A stretch of 64,000 bases of DNA from Nitrospira sp. (GTDB taxonomy: Bacteria > Nitrospirota > Nitrospiria > Nitrospirales > Nitrospiraceae): assembly GCA_013140455.1 (NCBI GenBank), contig JABFSU010000025.1:24599-88598 (forward strand), in the 5' to 3' direction. The notes under the pieces are model-generated. The model was not told the DNA's origin. It was given only the letters and a program-made list of their open reading frames with translations, and made no database searches. Within the stretch, counting starts at the first letter, position 1, and every line of letters begins with the position of its first letter. Of the stretch, positions 40,273 through 50,831 are shown in pieces. A program made the position numbers and the translations under genes.

Positions 40273-40977
40273 ATGCTCCCCCTGCACGACGATAACCCGA
40301 CCAAGCGACCGCCGATCATGACGATTGCCATCATTGCGGTCTGCGCGGTGGTGTTTGCCTACCAGTTCACGTTACCTGACAAGCCCGGCGAGGCGTTTGC
40401 CTTTCAGTATGGGGCCATACCTGCCGTTATTTTTAGTCATGCGGCACTGCCAAACGACATCGTCTCCATTCCCGCAACACTGACCCTGATCACAAGCATG
40501 TTTCTCCACGGCGGCTGGATGCATTTGCTCGGCAACATGCTCTACCTCTGGATTTTCGGCAACAATATCGAAGATGCGATGGGCCATGTGAAATTTGCGA
40601 TCTTCTATGTCTTCTGTGGAGTCCTGGCGGCCCTCAGCCATGCATTCACCGACCCGTCCTCTCAGATCCCTATGGTCGGCGCCAGCGGCGCTATTTCCGC
40701 GATTCTGGGAGCCTATCTCCTGCTCTATCCGAGAGCCCGCGTACTGGTGCTCATTCCGCCGCCCTTTTTTGGAACCACCTCTGTACCGGCCGTCATCGTC
40801 TTGGGATTGTGGTTCTTGGGGCAGCTGTACAGCGGAGGACTGTCACTGGGATCGCACGGTGGAGGGATCGCATTCTTCGCCCACATTGGAGGATTCGTGG
40901 CAGGCATGGCACTGGTAGGGATCTTCAAACAGCGAGAGGTGTCTTTCTTCGCCCCAGAGCACTCCGGACGTGACTAA
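40273..40977 (+). CDS. Rhomboid family intramembrane serine protease
   Basis: FLHGGWMHLLGNMLYLWIFGNN ... MVGASGAISAILGAY ... AHIGGFVAGM. Confidence 0.93.
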   Translation: MLPLHDDNPTKRPPIMTIAIIAVCAVVFAYQFTLPDKPGEAFAFQYGAIPAVIFSHAALPNDIVSIPATLTLITSMFLHGGWMHLLGNMLYLWIFGNNIEDAMGHVKFAIFYVFCGVLAALSHAFTDPSSQIPMVGASGAISAILGAYLLLYPRARVLVLIPPPFFGTTSVPAVIVLGLWFLGQLYSGGLSLGSHGGGIAFFAHIGGFVAGMALVGIFKQREVSFFAPEHSGRD

Positions 40978-40989
40978 TGGGCCTGAGTA

Positions 40990-42876
40990 CTACGCAGCAT
41001 CGAGCATTTCTCTGACTTTCTCCACCAATCCGACTTGCCGATAGGGGTGCTGCAGCACAAATCGTTGATTGATCCGATGGTGCGCGATCGTCTCATCATC
41101 ATAGCTCGACACAAACAGCGCTTTCATCGTGGGTTGATGATTGAGAAGCCTGCGAGCTAATTCCCGACCTCCGATCTCGGGCATAACCAAAGGACTCACC
41201 GTCAAATGCACAATACCTTGGTACCGCTGGGTCAGCATCAATGCTTCAACGGAAGAAGCGGCCTCCAGCACCCGGTACTTGTACCGGGCCAGCATCGAGC
41301 CGACCAGCTTGCGGCTGATCTCATCTTCGTCTACCAGTAAAATTGTCTCGCCCCCCTTGGCCAGCATCGACCTGGGAGCCTGCTCCTCAGGGGCATGGGC
41401 GACCCGTGCGCCAGGCAGCCAGACTCGGACCACCGTTCCTTGCCCCGGCCGGCTGTCGACTTCGACCGTTCCCCCGTTTTGCTTCACGATCCCATAGACT
41501 GCCGTCAGGCCGAGTCCGATATTGGTTTCTTTCGTAGAAAAAAATGGTTCGAACATCCGCGCCTGCGTATCCAGATTCATTCCGGTTCCAGCATCACTGA
41601 TCTGAAGCAAGACGTCGTGTGACGGCTTCTTGCCAGCCCCGTTGGCATGAGTGGCGCCTGGCAGGCCCGCACCTGAGCGAGCCTCAATCACCAGTCGTCC
41701 ACCGCCCGGCATGGCATCCCGCGCATTGACCACCAGTTGGAACAGCACCTTTTCCAGCCCCTCACGATCGACCTCCGCATAAATCGGGGATTCGTCTTGA
41801 TGGATCACGAGATCAATCTGCGCCGGGAGAAGACTCCTGATCGCGCTCTGAAGATCCGCCAGAACCGTCTTTACCGACAGCACCTGCCGAACCTGCCCGT
41901 CTTCCAAATTGAGCGCAATCAATTGAGCCGTCAATGCTGCCGCTTTCTCTCCGGTCTTGAAGATCTCGTCAGTCGCAGTTCGCAGGGGATCGTTGGGAGG
42001 CAACTGGGCCAGCAGCACACCGGTCTGTTTCCCGATCACCGAGAACAACTCACCGAACTCCTTGGCGATCCCGGCCGCCATCCGCCCGACGGCCTCCATC
42101 TTCTGCGCATCACGCAATCGACGTTCTAATCCTTGTCGCACCGCCAGGCCCTGCTGCAGCTTGTCCTGAGACTGCGTTAGGTCATTGTTCAATCCGGCGA
42201 TGCGGGCCTCTAATTGTACCTTGCTGGCTGCCAATTGCTCTTCAGTGCGCTTCAATGATTCGACATCTTTCAACAACGTCGACTTCTCTTCTTGCAAAAC
42301 CGTCACGGCTTCCAAGGCCAGCCCATAGAATACCGCCATCACAAGGAGAACCGGCACGCCAAGTAAATGGCCGACCGCGACGGTTTCACTGTGGACAATA
42401 CCTTCATACAACAATGCGGCATACCCGGCGCAGAGGAGGAGGCACAGCCCCATCATGTGACTCAAGCGCCGCACCGAGGCCGCCACCAACATCAGTACAA
42501 AGTATGTGGTATAGAGATCTGGGCGCGCGTTCCCTGACAGATAGATCGTCCCTGTCACCAGCACCGTATCAACGGCCACGAGCGCGCCATTAACCCAGGC
42601 TACCTCGAACCAGGCACCCGGCAACAAGGCAAGCATTCCCACGAATGCCCAAATTCCTACAACCATACCCTCGCTGTTCAAACGGCTGATGACCGACTCC
42701 GTTCCGAAGAGCAGCTCATAGGACAGGATCACACTCACCAGGCATTGCAGTAGAATCAGCCGTGAGCGGGGATGCGTGAGGAGTTGGTGAAATCGACTGT
42801 TGGGTGAAGTTGAAGCTGTTGCCACTAGTGCATTCACAGGATCGTCCTCCCGATAGACCACGCGTAAGGACAGCAA
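40990..42876 (-). CDS. Membrane histidine kinase with C-terminal receiver domain
   Basis: HATPase (ISDAGTGMNLDTQARMFEPFFSTK), receiver (ILLVDEDEISRKLVGSML), N-terminal TM helices. Confidence 0.85.
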   Translation of the reverse strand: MLSLRVVYREDDPVNALVATASTSPNSRFHQLLTHPRSRLILLQCLVSVILSYELLFGTESVISRLNSEGMVVGIWAFVGMLALLPGAWFEVAWVNGALVAVDTVLVTGTIYLSGNARPDLYTTYFVLMLVAASVRRLSHMMGLCLLLCAGYAALLYEGIVHSETVAVGHLLGVPVLLVMAVFYGLALEAVTVLQEEKSTLLKDVESLKRTEEQLAASKVQLEARIAGLNNDLTQSQDKLQQGLAVRQGLERRLRDAQKMEAVGRMAAGIAKEFGELFSVIGKQTGVLLAQLPPNDPLRTATDEIFKTGEKAAALTAQLIALNLEDGQVRQVLSVKTVLADLQSAIRSLLPAQIDLVIHQDESPIYAEVDREGLEKVLFQLVVNARDAMPGGGRLVIEARSGAGLPGATHANGAGKKPSHDVLLQISDAGTGMNLDTQARMFEPFFSTKETNIGLGLTAVYGIVKQNGGTVEVDSRPGQGTVVRVWLPGARVAHAPEEQAPRSMLAKGGETILLVDEDEISRKLVGSMLARYKYRVLEAASSVEALMLTQRYQGIVHLTVSPLVMPEIGGRELARRLLNHQPTMKALFVSSYDDETIAHHRINQRFVLQHPYRQVGLVEKVREMLDAA

Positions 42877-43116
42877 CTTCTGTACCCCTGTTCAGTAACC
42901 AGAATCTGTCGATTGGCATAGTAATCCGGGGTTCTTTCCGTAACACAGTCCGAGGAATGCACCCTACGGTCCATACAAAATCGAACGGCTGCCTGGGAAT
43001 TCACAAGAGGGTCTATCGATTGTGCACCATTGGCGAGGCATTCATGAGCGGGTGGGCAAGTCCCTAACTTGAGCGGGTCTGGCGAGTCGGGTGGTACCGA
43101 TTCTTCTCGCCCTTAC

Positions 43117-44277
43117 TTACACAGCGAGTACCTTCACAAACTGGCTGGCCCGGGCTGTGGCCTCGTCGACCGACCCGGCAAGGAAGGTGACATGTCCCAT
43201 TTTGCGGCCTGGCCTGACCGTGCGCTTCCCATACAGATGGAGCTCGGCCCCTGGAATGGACAGGAGGTCTCTGCATCCATTAGAACTCGTGATCTTCTCA
43301 ACGTCATGGCCGATCAGGTTCACCATGGCGGCAGGACACAACAGCCTGACTTCTCCAAGCGGCAGTCCACACAATGCCCGCACCTGCTGCTCGAATTGTG
43401 ACACGGTGCACGCGTCCAACGTATAGTGTCCGGAATTATGCGGCCGCGGCGCGATTTCGTTGATCAACAGACGATCCCCACGAAGCTGAAACAGCTCAAC
43501 ACAAAACACCCCGATACCACCGAGAGCTGCCACGGCACGAAGAGCCAAATCCTTCGCCTGTGCGGCAACTTCGGGGGAGACGACCGCCGGAGCAACCGTC
43601 ACCCGAAGAATCCCGGCCTCATGCCGGTTTTCAACGACCGGATACAAGCGATGCTCCCCATTCGCGCCTCGAACGACCAGCACCGATAACTCCCGCACAT
43701 AATCCACCATAGACTCGACAATCCACCGCGCACCGGTCGGCACCATTGTCCGAAGTGCCACCTCCACCTCCGCGATGTCGGCCGGCTGCCTGATAACCCA
43801 CTGGCCCTTCCCGTCATACCCTGCTGTAGCCGTTTTGCAGATCACGGCACACCCGAAGACTTGAACAACCCCGGCAAGTTCAGCGGGATTCGTCACCACC
43901 GAAAACGACGGAACAGGAAGTCCCTGCGCCTGCAAAAATTGTTTTTGATCGATCCGATCTTGGATGACTCGAAGCACGGCCCCAGACGGACGGACAGGGC
44001 AGATCTGGCTCAACTGTTCACAGAGCGATGCCGGCACATTTTCCCACTCGAACGTGACGGCAGACACCAGTTGGCTGAATTCACGGTAGGTAGAAGGATC
44101 TGTAAACGCAGTAGAGAAAGACCGGCTCGCGACCCGATGCGCCGGCGCATCGGGATCTGGATCCCAGACGGCGACCTGATAGCCAAGCTGCAGTGCCGCC
44201 CGCGTGAACATGGCACCAAGCTGCCCGCCACCCAATACCCCGAGGGTCGCACCAGGTCCAAGCGGCGGCATGGTCAC
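43117..44277 (-). CDS. purK: N5-carboxyaminoimidazole ribonucleotide synthase
   Basis: [32 protein letters not shown] ... ATP-grasp; adjacent purE. Confidence 0.95.
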   Translation of the reverse strand: MTMPPLGPGATLGVLGGGQLGAMFTRAALQLGYQVAVWDPDPDAPAHRVASRSFSTAFTDPSTYREFSQLVSAVTFEWENVPASLCEQLSQICPVRPSGAVLRVIQDRIDQKQFLQAQGLPVPSFSVVTNPAELAGVVQVFGCAVICKTATAGYDGKGQWVIRQPADIAEVEVALRTMVPTGARWIVESMVDYVRELSVLVVRGANGEHRLYPVVENRHEAGILRVTVAPAVVSPEVAAQAKDLALRAVAALGGIGVFCVELFQLRGDRLLINEIAPRPHNSGHYTLDACTVSQFEQQVRALCGLPLGEVRLLCPAAMVNLIGHDVEKITSSNGCRDLLSIPGAELHLYGKRTVRPGRKMGHVTFLAGSVDEATARASQFVKVLAV

Positions 44278-44879
44278 GACCGCTGACTCGTCCGATCCGC
44301 TTGGAGACTGCCCACACTGGTTCCCTGGGCCTCCGGAGAATTGAGAACACTTTCAGTTTGGGACGTACGGAACGCCTTCACGCGATCAGCAATCCAGGGA
44401 TATCGACCTGCCAGGATCTGGGCGGCCAACAAGGCGGCATTTTCCGCCCCTCCGATGGCGACAGTCGCCACAGGAATGCCTTTCGGCATCTGAACGATGG
44501 ACAGCAACGAGTCCAAACCTCGAAGATTTTCCGTGGGGATGGGAACACCGATGACGGGCAAATGGGTCTTGGCGGCCAACATGCCCGGAAGATGAGCCGC
44601 CCCGCCGGCACCTGCGATAATGACTTCGACCCCTCGTCCCGGCGCCGTTTCGGCATACTCAAACAGCCGGTCCGGCGTCCGGTGAGCCGACACTACTAAT
44701 AACTCGTACGGGATCTCAAATTCCGAGAGGAGGGCGCCGGCTTTCTCCAGAATCGGAAAATCGGATTTGCTGCCTCCGAGAATCCCGATGAGCGGACCCT
44801 GCGCCTTGTGTATCCGGCGAGATGATCGTCCTGTTCCAGCCATACCAGCGCACTCCTTCCTTCTTCCTACAGCCACCAC
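44274..44879 (-). CDS. purE: N5-carboxyaminoimidazole ribonucleotide mutase
   Basis: [46 protein letters not shown]. Confidence 0.95.
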   Translation of the reverse strand: MVAVGRRKECAGMAGTGRSSRRIHKAQGPLIGILGGSKSDFPILEKAGALLSEFEIPYELLVVSAHRTPDRLFEYAETAPGRGVEVIIAGAGGAAHLPGMLAAKTHLPVIGVPIPTENLRGLDSLLSIVQMPKGIPVATVAIGGAENAALLAAQILAGRYPWIADRVKAFRTSQTESVLNSPEAQGTSVGSLQADRTSQRS

Positions 44880-45056
44880 AACCTGAAAAACAGAGCGCCA
44901 CCTTAGCGATTCTGCCGGAACGGGTCAAGGTGAACCCTCTCACCGTACGCAACTCCACGTATGGCGATTCTGCACTTCAAATTGACCTCCGCCCAATGTT
45001 TCTCATATGATGTCCCGTACGGTTCCTATACTGCCATCCTCTAAGGAGATACCGTC

Positions 45057-46493
45057 GTGGCTCGCCTTGGTTCAGGCCTACAAAACAAAGTCCGCTCGCT
45101 CATCGCGAGGGATAGCGGCCTGAGTGAGATTTCTATCGATGACCTTGCCACATCCAGCAAACTCCAGTCGTGGGAAGCGGTTCAAATACCGGAACGGTTG
45201 AAGTTTTCTTCCCGACTAGCCATTAAGCTCGTCATCCTGTTCCTCCTTATCATTGCCTTTGTTCCCTGGACTCAGACGATCACCGTCACCGGTCAACTTT
45301 CCGCCTATTCGCCCTATGAGCGGCCGCAAGATATTGAGGCCCAGATCACGGGGCGTATCCAAAAATGGCACGTTTTCGAAGGCGTACGCGTGAAACAGGG
45401 GGACCTCATCGTGGAGTTAGAGGATTACGATCCAAACTTCATGGCCCCGGACCTCTTGTCGTTCCTCGATCAACGGAAGAAAGCACTCGAACAAACCCGG
45501 AAGGCCGCCCTCTCCCGAGCGGAGCAACTCGACAAACGCATCAAGGAAATGCAAAACCTCGTAAAGGCTGCGGTTCCTGGAGCTCAGGCCAGAGTGAGCG
45601 AAGCCGACAACAAGGTCCTCGAAGCTATCCAGAAAATCGAAGCGGCCAAGATCGCGGTCGCCACGGCAGAATTGAACGTCGAGCGCCATAAGCAGCTCGC
45701 AGAAGAAGGTCTGGTGTCGCAGCGCGAACTCGAGGTGACGATCCAGACGGCGCTCGCCAGCAAAGCCGATCTCCAAGGGGCACGAGCCAACTTGAAGGCC
45801 GCCGAGCAATCCATGAAGGCTCTTGGATTTGGCCGAGCACAGATCAGCGCTGAAGTGCTGCAACGTTTGCTTGATGCTGAAGCAGCACGGGATGCTTCTG
45901 TAGGCGAAGCCGCCAAGGCCGCGGATCAGCTGGCCGAGGTCTCCCTCCGCATGTCGAATGCCACGCAACGTCGCAGCGCCAGTAAAGTTTTGGCGCCGAT
46001 CGACGGCACCGTCGTGAAGATGGCGGAAGCTGGCGCCGGGGAAACCGTCCGACAGGGCGACAAGATCGTCCGTATCTCGCCAAACAGTCTCGATAAAGCC
46101 ATTGAAATGACCGCTGACGGCATCGATGCCCCACTACTCAACGTTGGGCGGAAAGTCAAAATTCTCTTCTACGGCATTCCGGCGATTCCGCTTCCCGCCT
46201 GGCCTGAAGTGATGGCGGGCACCTATACCGGCGTGATCAAGGTCATCGACCAAGTGGATGACGGCAAGGGCAATTTCCGTTTCTGGGTGGTACCGGACCC
46301 TGAAGACCGGACATGGCCGGAGCAAAGCCATGTGCGGCAAGGGACCAAAGTCATGGGCTGGGTCATCCTCAATCGTGTCCCGCTCTGGTATGAACTCTGG
46401 CGGCGCTTCAACCTCTTCCCGCCCGATTACCAAGAGCGGCCGCCGAGTCTCATCGACACGCTCTTACCGAAAGCGGGACGAGGTGCGAAGTAA
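45057..46493 (+). CDS. HlyD-family membrane fusion protein
   Basis: Single TM, biotinyl-lipoyl-like IQKWHVFEGVRVKQGDLIVEL, coiled coil, VLAPIDGTVVKMAEAGAGETVRQGDKI. Confidence 0.88.
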   Translation: MARLGSGLQNKVRSLIARDSGLSEISIDDLATSSKLQSWEAVQIPERLKFSSRLAIKLVILFLLIIAFVPWTQTITVTGQLSAYSPYERPQDIEAQITGRIQKWHVFEGVRVKQGDLIVELEDYDPNFMAPDLLSFLDQRKKALEQTRKAALSRAEQLDKRIKEMQNLVKAAVPGAQARVSEADNKVLEAIQKIEAAKIAVATAELNVERHKQLAEEGLVSQRELEVTIQTALASKADLQGARANLKAAEQSMKALGFGRAQISAEVLQRLLDAEAARDASVGEAAKAADQLAEVSLRMSNATQRRSASKVLAPIDGTVVKMAEAGAGETVRQGDKIVRISPNSLDKAIEMTADGIDAPLLNVGRKVKILFYGIPAIPLPAWPEVMAGTYTGVIKVIDQVDDGKGNFRFWVVPDPEDRTWPEQSHVRQGTKVMGWVILNRVPLWYELWRRFNLFPPDYQERPPSLIDTLLPKAGRGAK

Positions 46494-46614
46494 CCGCTCC
46501 AGCCATTATCGTTCAACTGCTGAATCACCTCTCCAGCGCACATCCGTTCATACCCTATGTCCGCGAGACGGCGGGCGACAACAGGCTCATATCCAGGAGA
46601 GCAAAGGAGCAGCC

Positions 46615-48096
46615 ATGATGTTACTACGGTTAGGCCTCGTAATTGGGGCGCTCGTTCTATCGATTGCATCAGTTCCGTTCAACGCCGCCGCAGCCGAGGG
46701 AGACTCGGCAAAAGGACTCCCCGCAATTCCGTTGAGCATGGACGAAATTCACGCTTGGATCGATCGCTCACATCCGTTATTGAAAGGAGCCGGAACCGAG
46801 AAAGTGATGGCACGCGGCCGAATGCTCAAAGCGCTTGGAGCGTTTGAGCCTGTCCTCATCAATGACACCGAGATCGAACGGTTTGTCTCAAAGGATAAGT
46901 TCGGCACCCAATCTGTGGGCTTCAACGACACGCTCATCGAAGCCCGGAATCCCATGGGATTTCGGTACAGCGCAGGTGTCCGCCAAGCCATTGGCGATGC
47001 CAAAATTCCTGACCTTTCCTTTGGAAACGGAAACCAGCAGGTCCTTCTGGGAGGGTTCTTCCCTCTCCTGAAAGGCTTGATGGTCAACCCTGAAAATGCC
47101 GAATTGCAGCGGTCTGAATTAGCTGATCCTCGAGCAGATATCCGTATCGCACAGACCCGGCAGGACTTATTCCTCGCGGCAGCCACACAATTCTGGGATT
47201 GGGTCGCGGCCGTCCGCTATGTCGAAGTCCAGCGCAAAGCCCTCAAAGTGGCAGAGGATCGGTTTAAGCAGGTGGAAGGGCGGGCGAAGGCCGGAGCCGT
47301 CGCGCCGTTAGATGTGGTCGAAGCCAACCAGGAAGTCCAGCGCCGCCGAGAAGTCTCCATTGCCGCACAGCGTCAGGTGGAGCAGGAACAATTCAAACTC
47401 TCGATGTTCCTGTGGGAAAACAACGTTCCATCCCTTCCCTCCCTCGACCGGGTTCCGGACTTTCCGGCACAGATGCTTTCTCCGACGCCTGACGCCGTCA
47501 AGGCCCATAAGGTTCAAGCGAAAGCCGAACGGCCCGAAATCAGGGAAATCGGCATTGAAGCCAAGATGAACGATATTGATCTGGAACTCGCCAAGAATAA
47601 CTTACTCCCGAGCCTGGACGCCGAAGCCGCGCCGGCGCGCGCCCCGGAGAAATTCGTACTGGGCCTCGGCTACCGCTTTGGGCTTGAACTCAGAATCCCC
47701 ATTCTCCAGCGTCGAAGCCGCGGAGAAGTGCTTGAAGCCCAGGGCAAAGCAGACCGCTTTGTCATGGTCCAAAAGTTCCGTGAACAGCAAGTGGTGGTCG
47801 ATGTCGATAACGCCCTTTCGGCGATCGAGAGAGCCAAGGAACGGATGGAGGCCGCGGTCCAATCCTTGCGCCTGGCCAAAACACTCGAAGAAGGCGAGCG
47901 ATTCCGTTTTGGGTTGGGCGCAACCAGCGTACTCTTCGTCAATCTCCGCGAGCGCAATTCCGTGGACTCCGAAGCCCAGGTTATTCGCGCCAAAGCCGAC
48001 TACCAGAAAGCCCAGGCTCTCTATCAATGGGCCATTGGCGCTTGGGCCAAGAGCAACCCGAGTGCGGTTCCTGTGAATTACCGGTCTCGCGACTAA
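46615..48096 (+). CDS. TolC family outer membrane efflux protein
   Basis: Signal peptide MMLLRLGLVIGALVLSIASVPFNAAAA, two OEP-like repeats, between HlyD and ABC genes. Confidence 0.82.
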   Translation: MMLLRLGLVIGALVLSIASVPFNAAAAEGDSAKGLPAIPLSMDEIHAWIDRSHPLLKGAGTEKVMARGRMLKALGAFEPVLINDTEIERFVSKDKFGTQSVGFNDTLIEARNPMGFRYSAGVRQAIGDAKIPDLSFGNGNQQVLLGGFFPLLKGLMVNPENAELQRSELADPRADIRIAQTRQDLFLAAATQFWDWVAAVRYVEVQRKALKVAEDRFKQVEGRAKAGAVAPLDVVEANQEVQRRREVSIAAQRQVEQEQFKLSMFLWENNVPSLPSLDRVPDFPAQMLSPTPDAVKAHKVQAKAERPEIREIGIEAKMNDIDLELAKNNLLPSLDAEAAPARAPEKFVLGLGYRFGLELRIPILQRRSRGEVLEAQGKADRFVMVQKFREQQVVVDVDNALSAIERAKERMEAAVQSLRLAKTLEEGERFRFGLGATSVLFVNLRERNSVDSEAQVIRAKADYQKAQALYQWAIGAWAKSNPSAVPVNYRSRD

Positions 48097-48238
48097 GTCC
48101 GTGTAAACGTGGAATTTACAGTGGATATTTGCTAGGGTGATCAGATCAACGTTGATTCAGCACTGTCACGAGTGTGCCTCGTGACGAGATTCCTCTCTGC
48201 ACTGCGCCTCGGCGATTTAGCGTAAGGATCTGAAAGAC

Positions 48239-49906
48239 ATGGCCCAAGGCCATTCTGATTCGCAGCCGAACCTCTTCCAGGCCATGTTGGGACACCTGGG
48301 GCTCCTCTTCCGCCTTGAGAAGAAGGTCCTGGGGCTCATCTTCTCCTACTCGCTTGCCATCGGGCTATTCTCACTGATTGTGCCGTTGACGGTTCAGGAA
48401 CTCGTCAACACCTTCGCCTTCGCGATTCAGCCCATCACCATCGTGACCCTCGCCGTCATTATGGCGTCGGCCCTGGCCTTTGTCGGAGTCTTCAAAACCC
48501 TCCAGTACTACGCCGTCGAGGTGCTGGAACGACGGGTCTTCGCCCGTGTGACACTCGCCATGACGCAACAATTGCCGCTCATGCAGTATCAGAGCTTCAA
48601 GCCGCGCTTCGCGAACTTCTTTCTCGAAACCGTGCTGATGCAACGGGCCCTCTCTGTCTTGCTCGTCGACATGATCAACATTGTCGTCGGCGGCGCTGTG
48701 GGCATGTCGATCCTCGTCTTCTACCACCCGTATTTTTTGCTCTATGACGCCTTGCTGTTCACGGGGTTCAATATCGTGTTCTTTCTCCTCTCACATGGCG
48801 GACTTCGGACCACTATTGAGGTCTCCCATGCCAAATACGAGACGCTGCACTGGATACAGGAGATCTCCTATAACCTCCTACATTTCAAGGCGACCGATAG
48901 TCAGCCGTTGCTCATGCAAAAATCCGACAAGTTGGTCAACAACTATGTCGCGACCAGGCGAGAGCGCTTTGCCGTCCTCGCACGCCAATACCTCGGCGCA
49001 GTCGGGTGGCAGGCCATTGGCCATAGCAGCCTCATTGCCACCGCCGGCTGGCTCCTCTCCATCGGTCAATTGACGATCGGACAGCTGGTGGCCGCCGAAG
49101 TGGTCGTGGCAGGGCTGCTCAATAGTTTCGACGCGGTGGTCAAGCGGATGGGCCATGTCTATTACTTCATGACCGCCTTGACAGAACTCGATCAGTTCTT
49201 TGCGCTCCCTAAAGACCAGGAATCGGCGACGCTGTCCGTCCCATTGCCGGACCCTACCATTCACGGGATTCGCCTCACTTGCAAAGACCTGGCGGTTGCG
49301 CATCCAGACGCCCCTTCCATTTTTTCGAACTTCGATCTGGAGGTCATGCCGGGTGAAAAAGTCGGCATCTATGCCAGCACTACCGTCGCAAAGACGGCTC
49401 TCGCCCGCGTCCTTGCAGGATTAGAAGCCCCAACCCATGGGGTGATCCGTTACAACGGCATCGACCTTCGCCACCTGGATCGCACAGCCGTCAACCGCTG
49501 CCGCGGATTCATGCTCGACTCTCAACTCACTCTGTTCGAAGGCACAATCGAGGAAAACATCGTGTTAGGCCGGTCCTATGTACCCTACAGTGATGTCCGC
49601 TGGGCGCTCCGCTTCACGGAACTGGAAGAAGAGATCGACGCCTTACCTCAGGGCATCAAGTCCCACGTGCGCACACCCGGCAAAGTCCTGGCCGCAACCC
49701 ACATTATGAGAATCCTGCTCGCGCGCGCCATCCTCGCCCGGCCGCAGATTCTCATTTTTGACGGGATCATTCACAATATGCATCCGACGATGCGGGAGAC
49801 GATTCTCCGGCGCCTCTGCTCCAAAGATGAGCCCTGGTCGGTGGTGTTTGTCTCCAACGATCCCAACCTAACACCCCACGTCGACCGTCGGATCATCATC
49901 GATTAA
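48239..49906 (+). CDS. ABC exporter-like protein with degenerate nucleotide-binding domain
   Basis: Exporter TM region followed by NBD-like PGEKVGIYASTTVAKTALARVLAGL ... LAATHIMRILLARAILARPQILIFDGIIHN; catalytic motifs missing. Confidence 0.85.
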   Translation: MAQGHSDSQPNLFQAMLGHLGLLFRLEKKVLGLIFSYSLAIGLFSLIVPLTVQELVNTFAFAIQPITIVTLAVIMASALAFVGVFKTLQYYAVEVLERRVFARVTLAMTQQLPLMQYQSFKPRFANFFLETVLMQRALSVLLVDMINIVVGGAVGMSILVFYHPYFLLYDALLFTGFNIVFFLLSHGGLRTTIEVSHAKYETLHWIQEISYNLLHFKATDSQPLLMQKSDKLVNNYVATRRERFAVLARQYLGAVGWQAIGHSSLIATAGWLLSIGQLTIGQLVAAEVVVAGLLNSFDAVVKRMGHVYYFMTALTELDQFFALPKDQESATLSVPLPDPTIHGIRLTCKDLAVAHPDAPSIFSNFDLEVMPGEKVGIYASTTVAKTALARVLAGLEAPTHGVIRYNGIDLRHLDRTAVNRCRGFMLDSQLTLFEGTIEENIVLGRSYVPYSDVRWALRFTELEEEIDALPQGIKSHVRTPGKVLAATHIMRILLARAILARPQILIFDGIIHNMHPTMRETILRRLCSKDEPWSVVFVSNDPNLTPHVDRRIIID

Positions 49907-49920
49907 CCAAGGACACTGTT

Positions 49921-50709
49921 GTGGGACTGCTCGATCGTCTTCCTATCCCTAAACCGACCGGCGCCCAGCTGTTGATCAGCGTGCTCATCGCCGGGATCGG
50001 CTGGTACAGCGGACAAACCCTGAGTCAAGTCGACCAGGACCTGCGCATCATGTATACGGAATACACCCTCGGCGCGACCGACCTCGCACATATTTCCGCC
50101 GACACCATGCGCTACCGCAATACGATTATTCGGGCTCTGGAAGCCGACAGTGAAAAGGACTTCGAACGCATCACGGAGTCGCTCCCCGTTCAGCGGGCGA
50201 AGATTCAGCATGCCATCGACCGGTACGCGGCGGCAGGCCTGCGCGTATCCCGAAGCGGACGGAGCGAACCGGAAGACATTGAATCCGTTCGACGCAGCCT
50301 CGATCAGTACTTCTCCGCAGCCAGCACCACCGTCCAGCTCTTAACCCAGGAATGGACAGCCAACTCTCCGGCCGAGCGCGAAGCCTTGCGTCGAAAAGCG
50401 GAAGAGCATGCCTCCGACAATGCCGGCCCGAAGATGATTCAGGTGAGCTTGGCCCTCGACCATTTGCTGGATACCGTCGCCGATGTGGCGAAGGATATGC
50501 GCGATGAGGGCACAAAGACGATTCAGGCCAGCAGCATGACATTAGTGGGTGGGAGTTTCTTTATTGCGTTGCTCAACCTATTCCTGGGCCAACGCAGAAA
50601 ACCGGTCGACGACGACAGCGACGCGGCAGATGATCTTCCGTCCGGCACGACCGGCCGAGAGCATGTCGACGGACCATCCGTTACGCCCATCCCGAGCGAG
50701 ACCCACTAA
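49921..50709 (+). CDS. Membrane protein with two TM segments flanking a helical (4HB-sensor-like) region
   Basis: N-terminal TM, helical periplasmic-like region, TM near C-terminus; last gene of the HlyD/TolC/ABC-like operon. Confidence 0.6.
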   Translation: MGLLDRLPIPKPTGAQLLISVLIAGIGWYSGQTLSQVDQDLRIMYTEYTLGATDLAHISADTMRYRNTIIRALEADSEKDFERITESLPVQRAKIQHAIDRYAAAGLRVSRSGRSEPEDIESVRRSLDQYFSAASTTVQLLTQEWTANSPAEREALRRKAEEHASDNAGPKMIQVSLALDHLLDTVADVAKDMRDEGTKTIQASSMTLVGGSFFIALLNLFLGQRRKPVDDDSDAADDLPSGTTGREHVDGPSVTPIPSETH

Positions 50710-50831
50710 CAGGATGCTCAAAAAGGCTGTCCAGCAAGGCCGCAGCGAGCGAAGAGGCGAGGCGTACGCTTCGGTACGTTGAGCCTCTGAACAACGCGAG
50801 AACGCCGCTGGCGGACTTTTTCGGTATCCTG
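50710..50831. repeat. REP/MITE-like palindromic intergenic element
   Basis: Terminal inverted repeats CAGGATGCTCAAAAAG ... CTTTTTCGGTATCCTG with an inner stem (gaggcgaggcgtac gcttcg gtacgttgagcctc); fills the whole gap between convergent stop codons. Confidence 0.75.
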
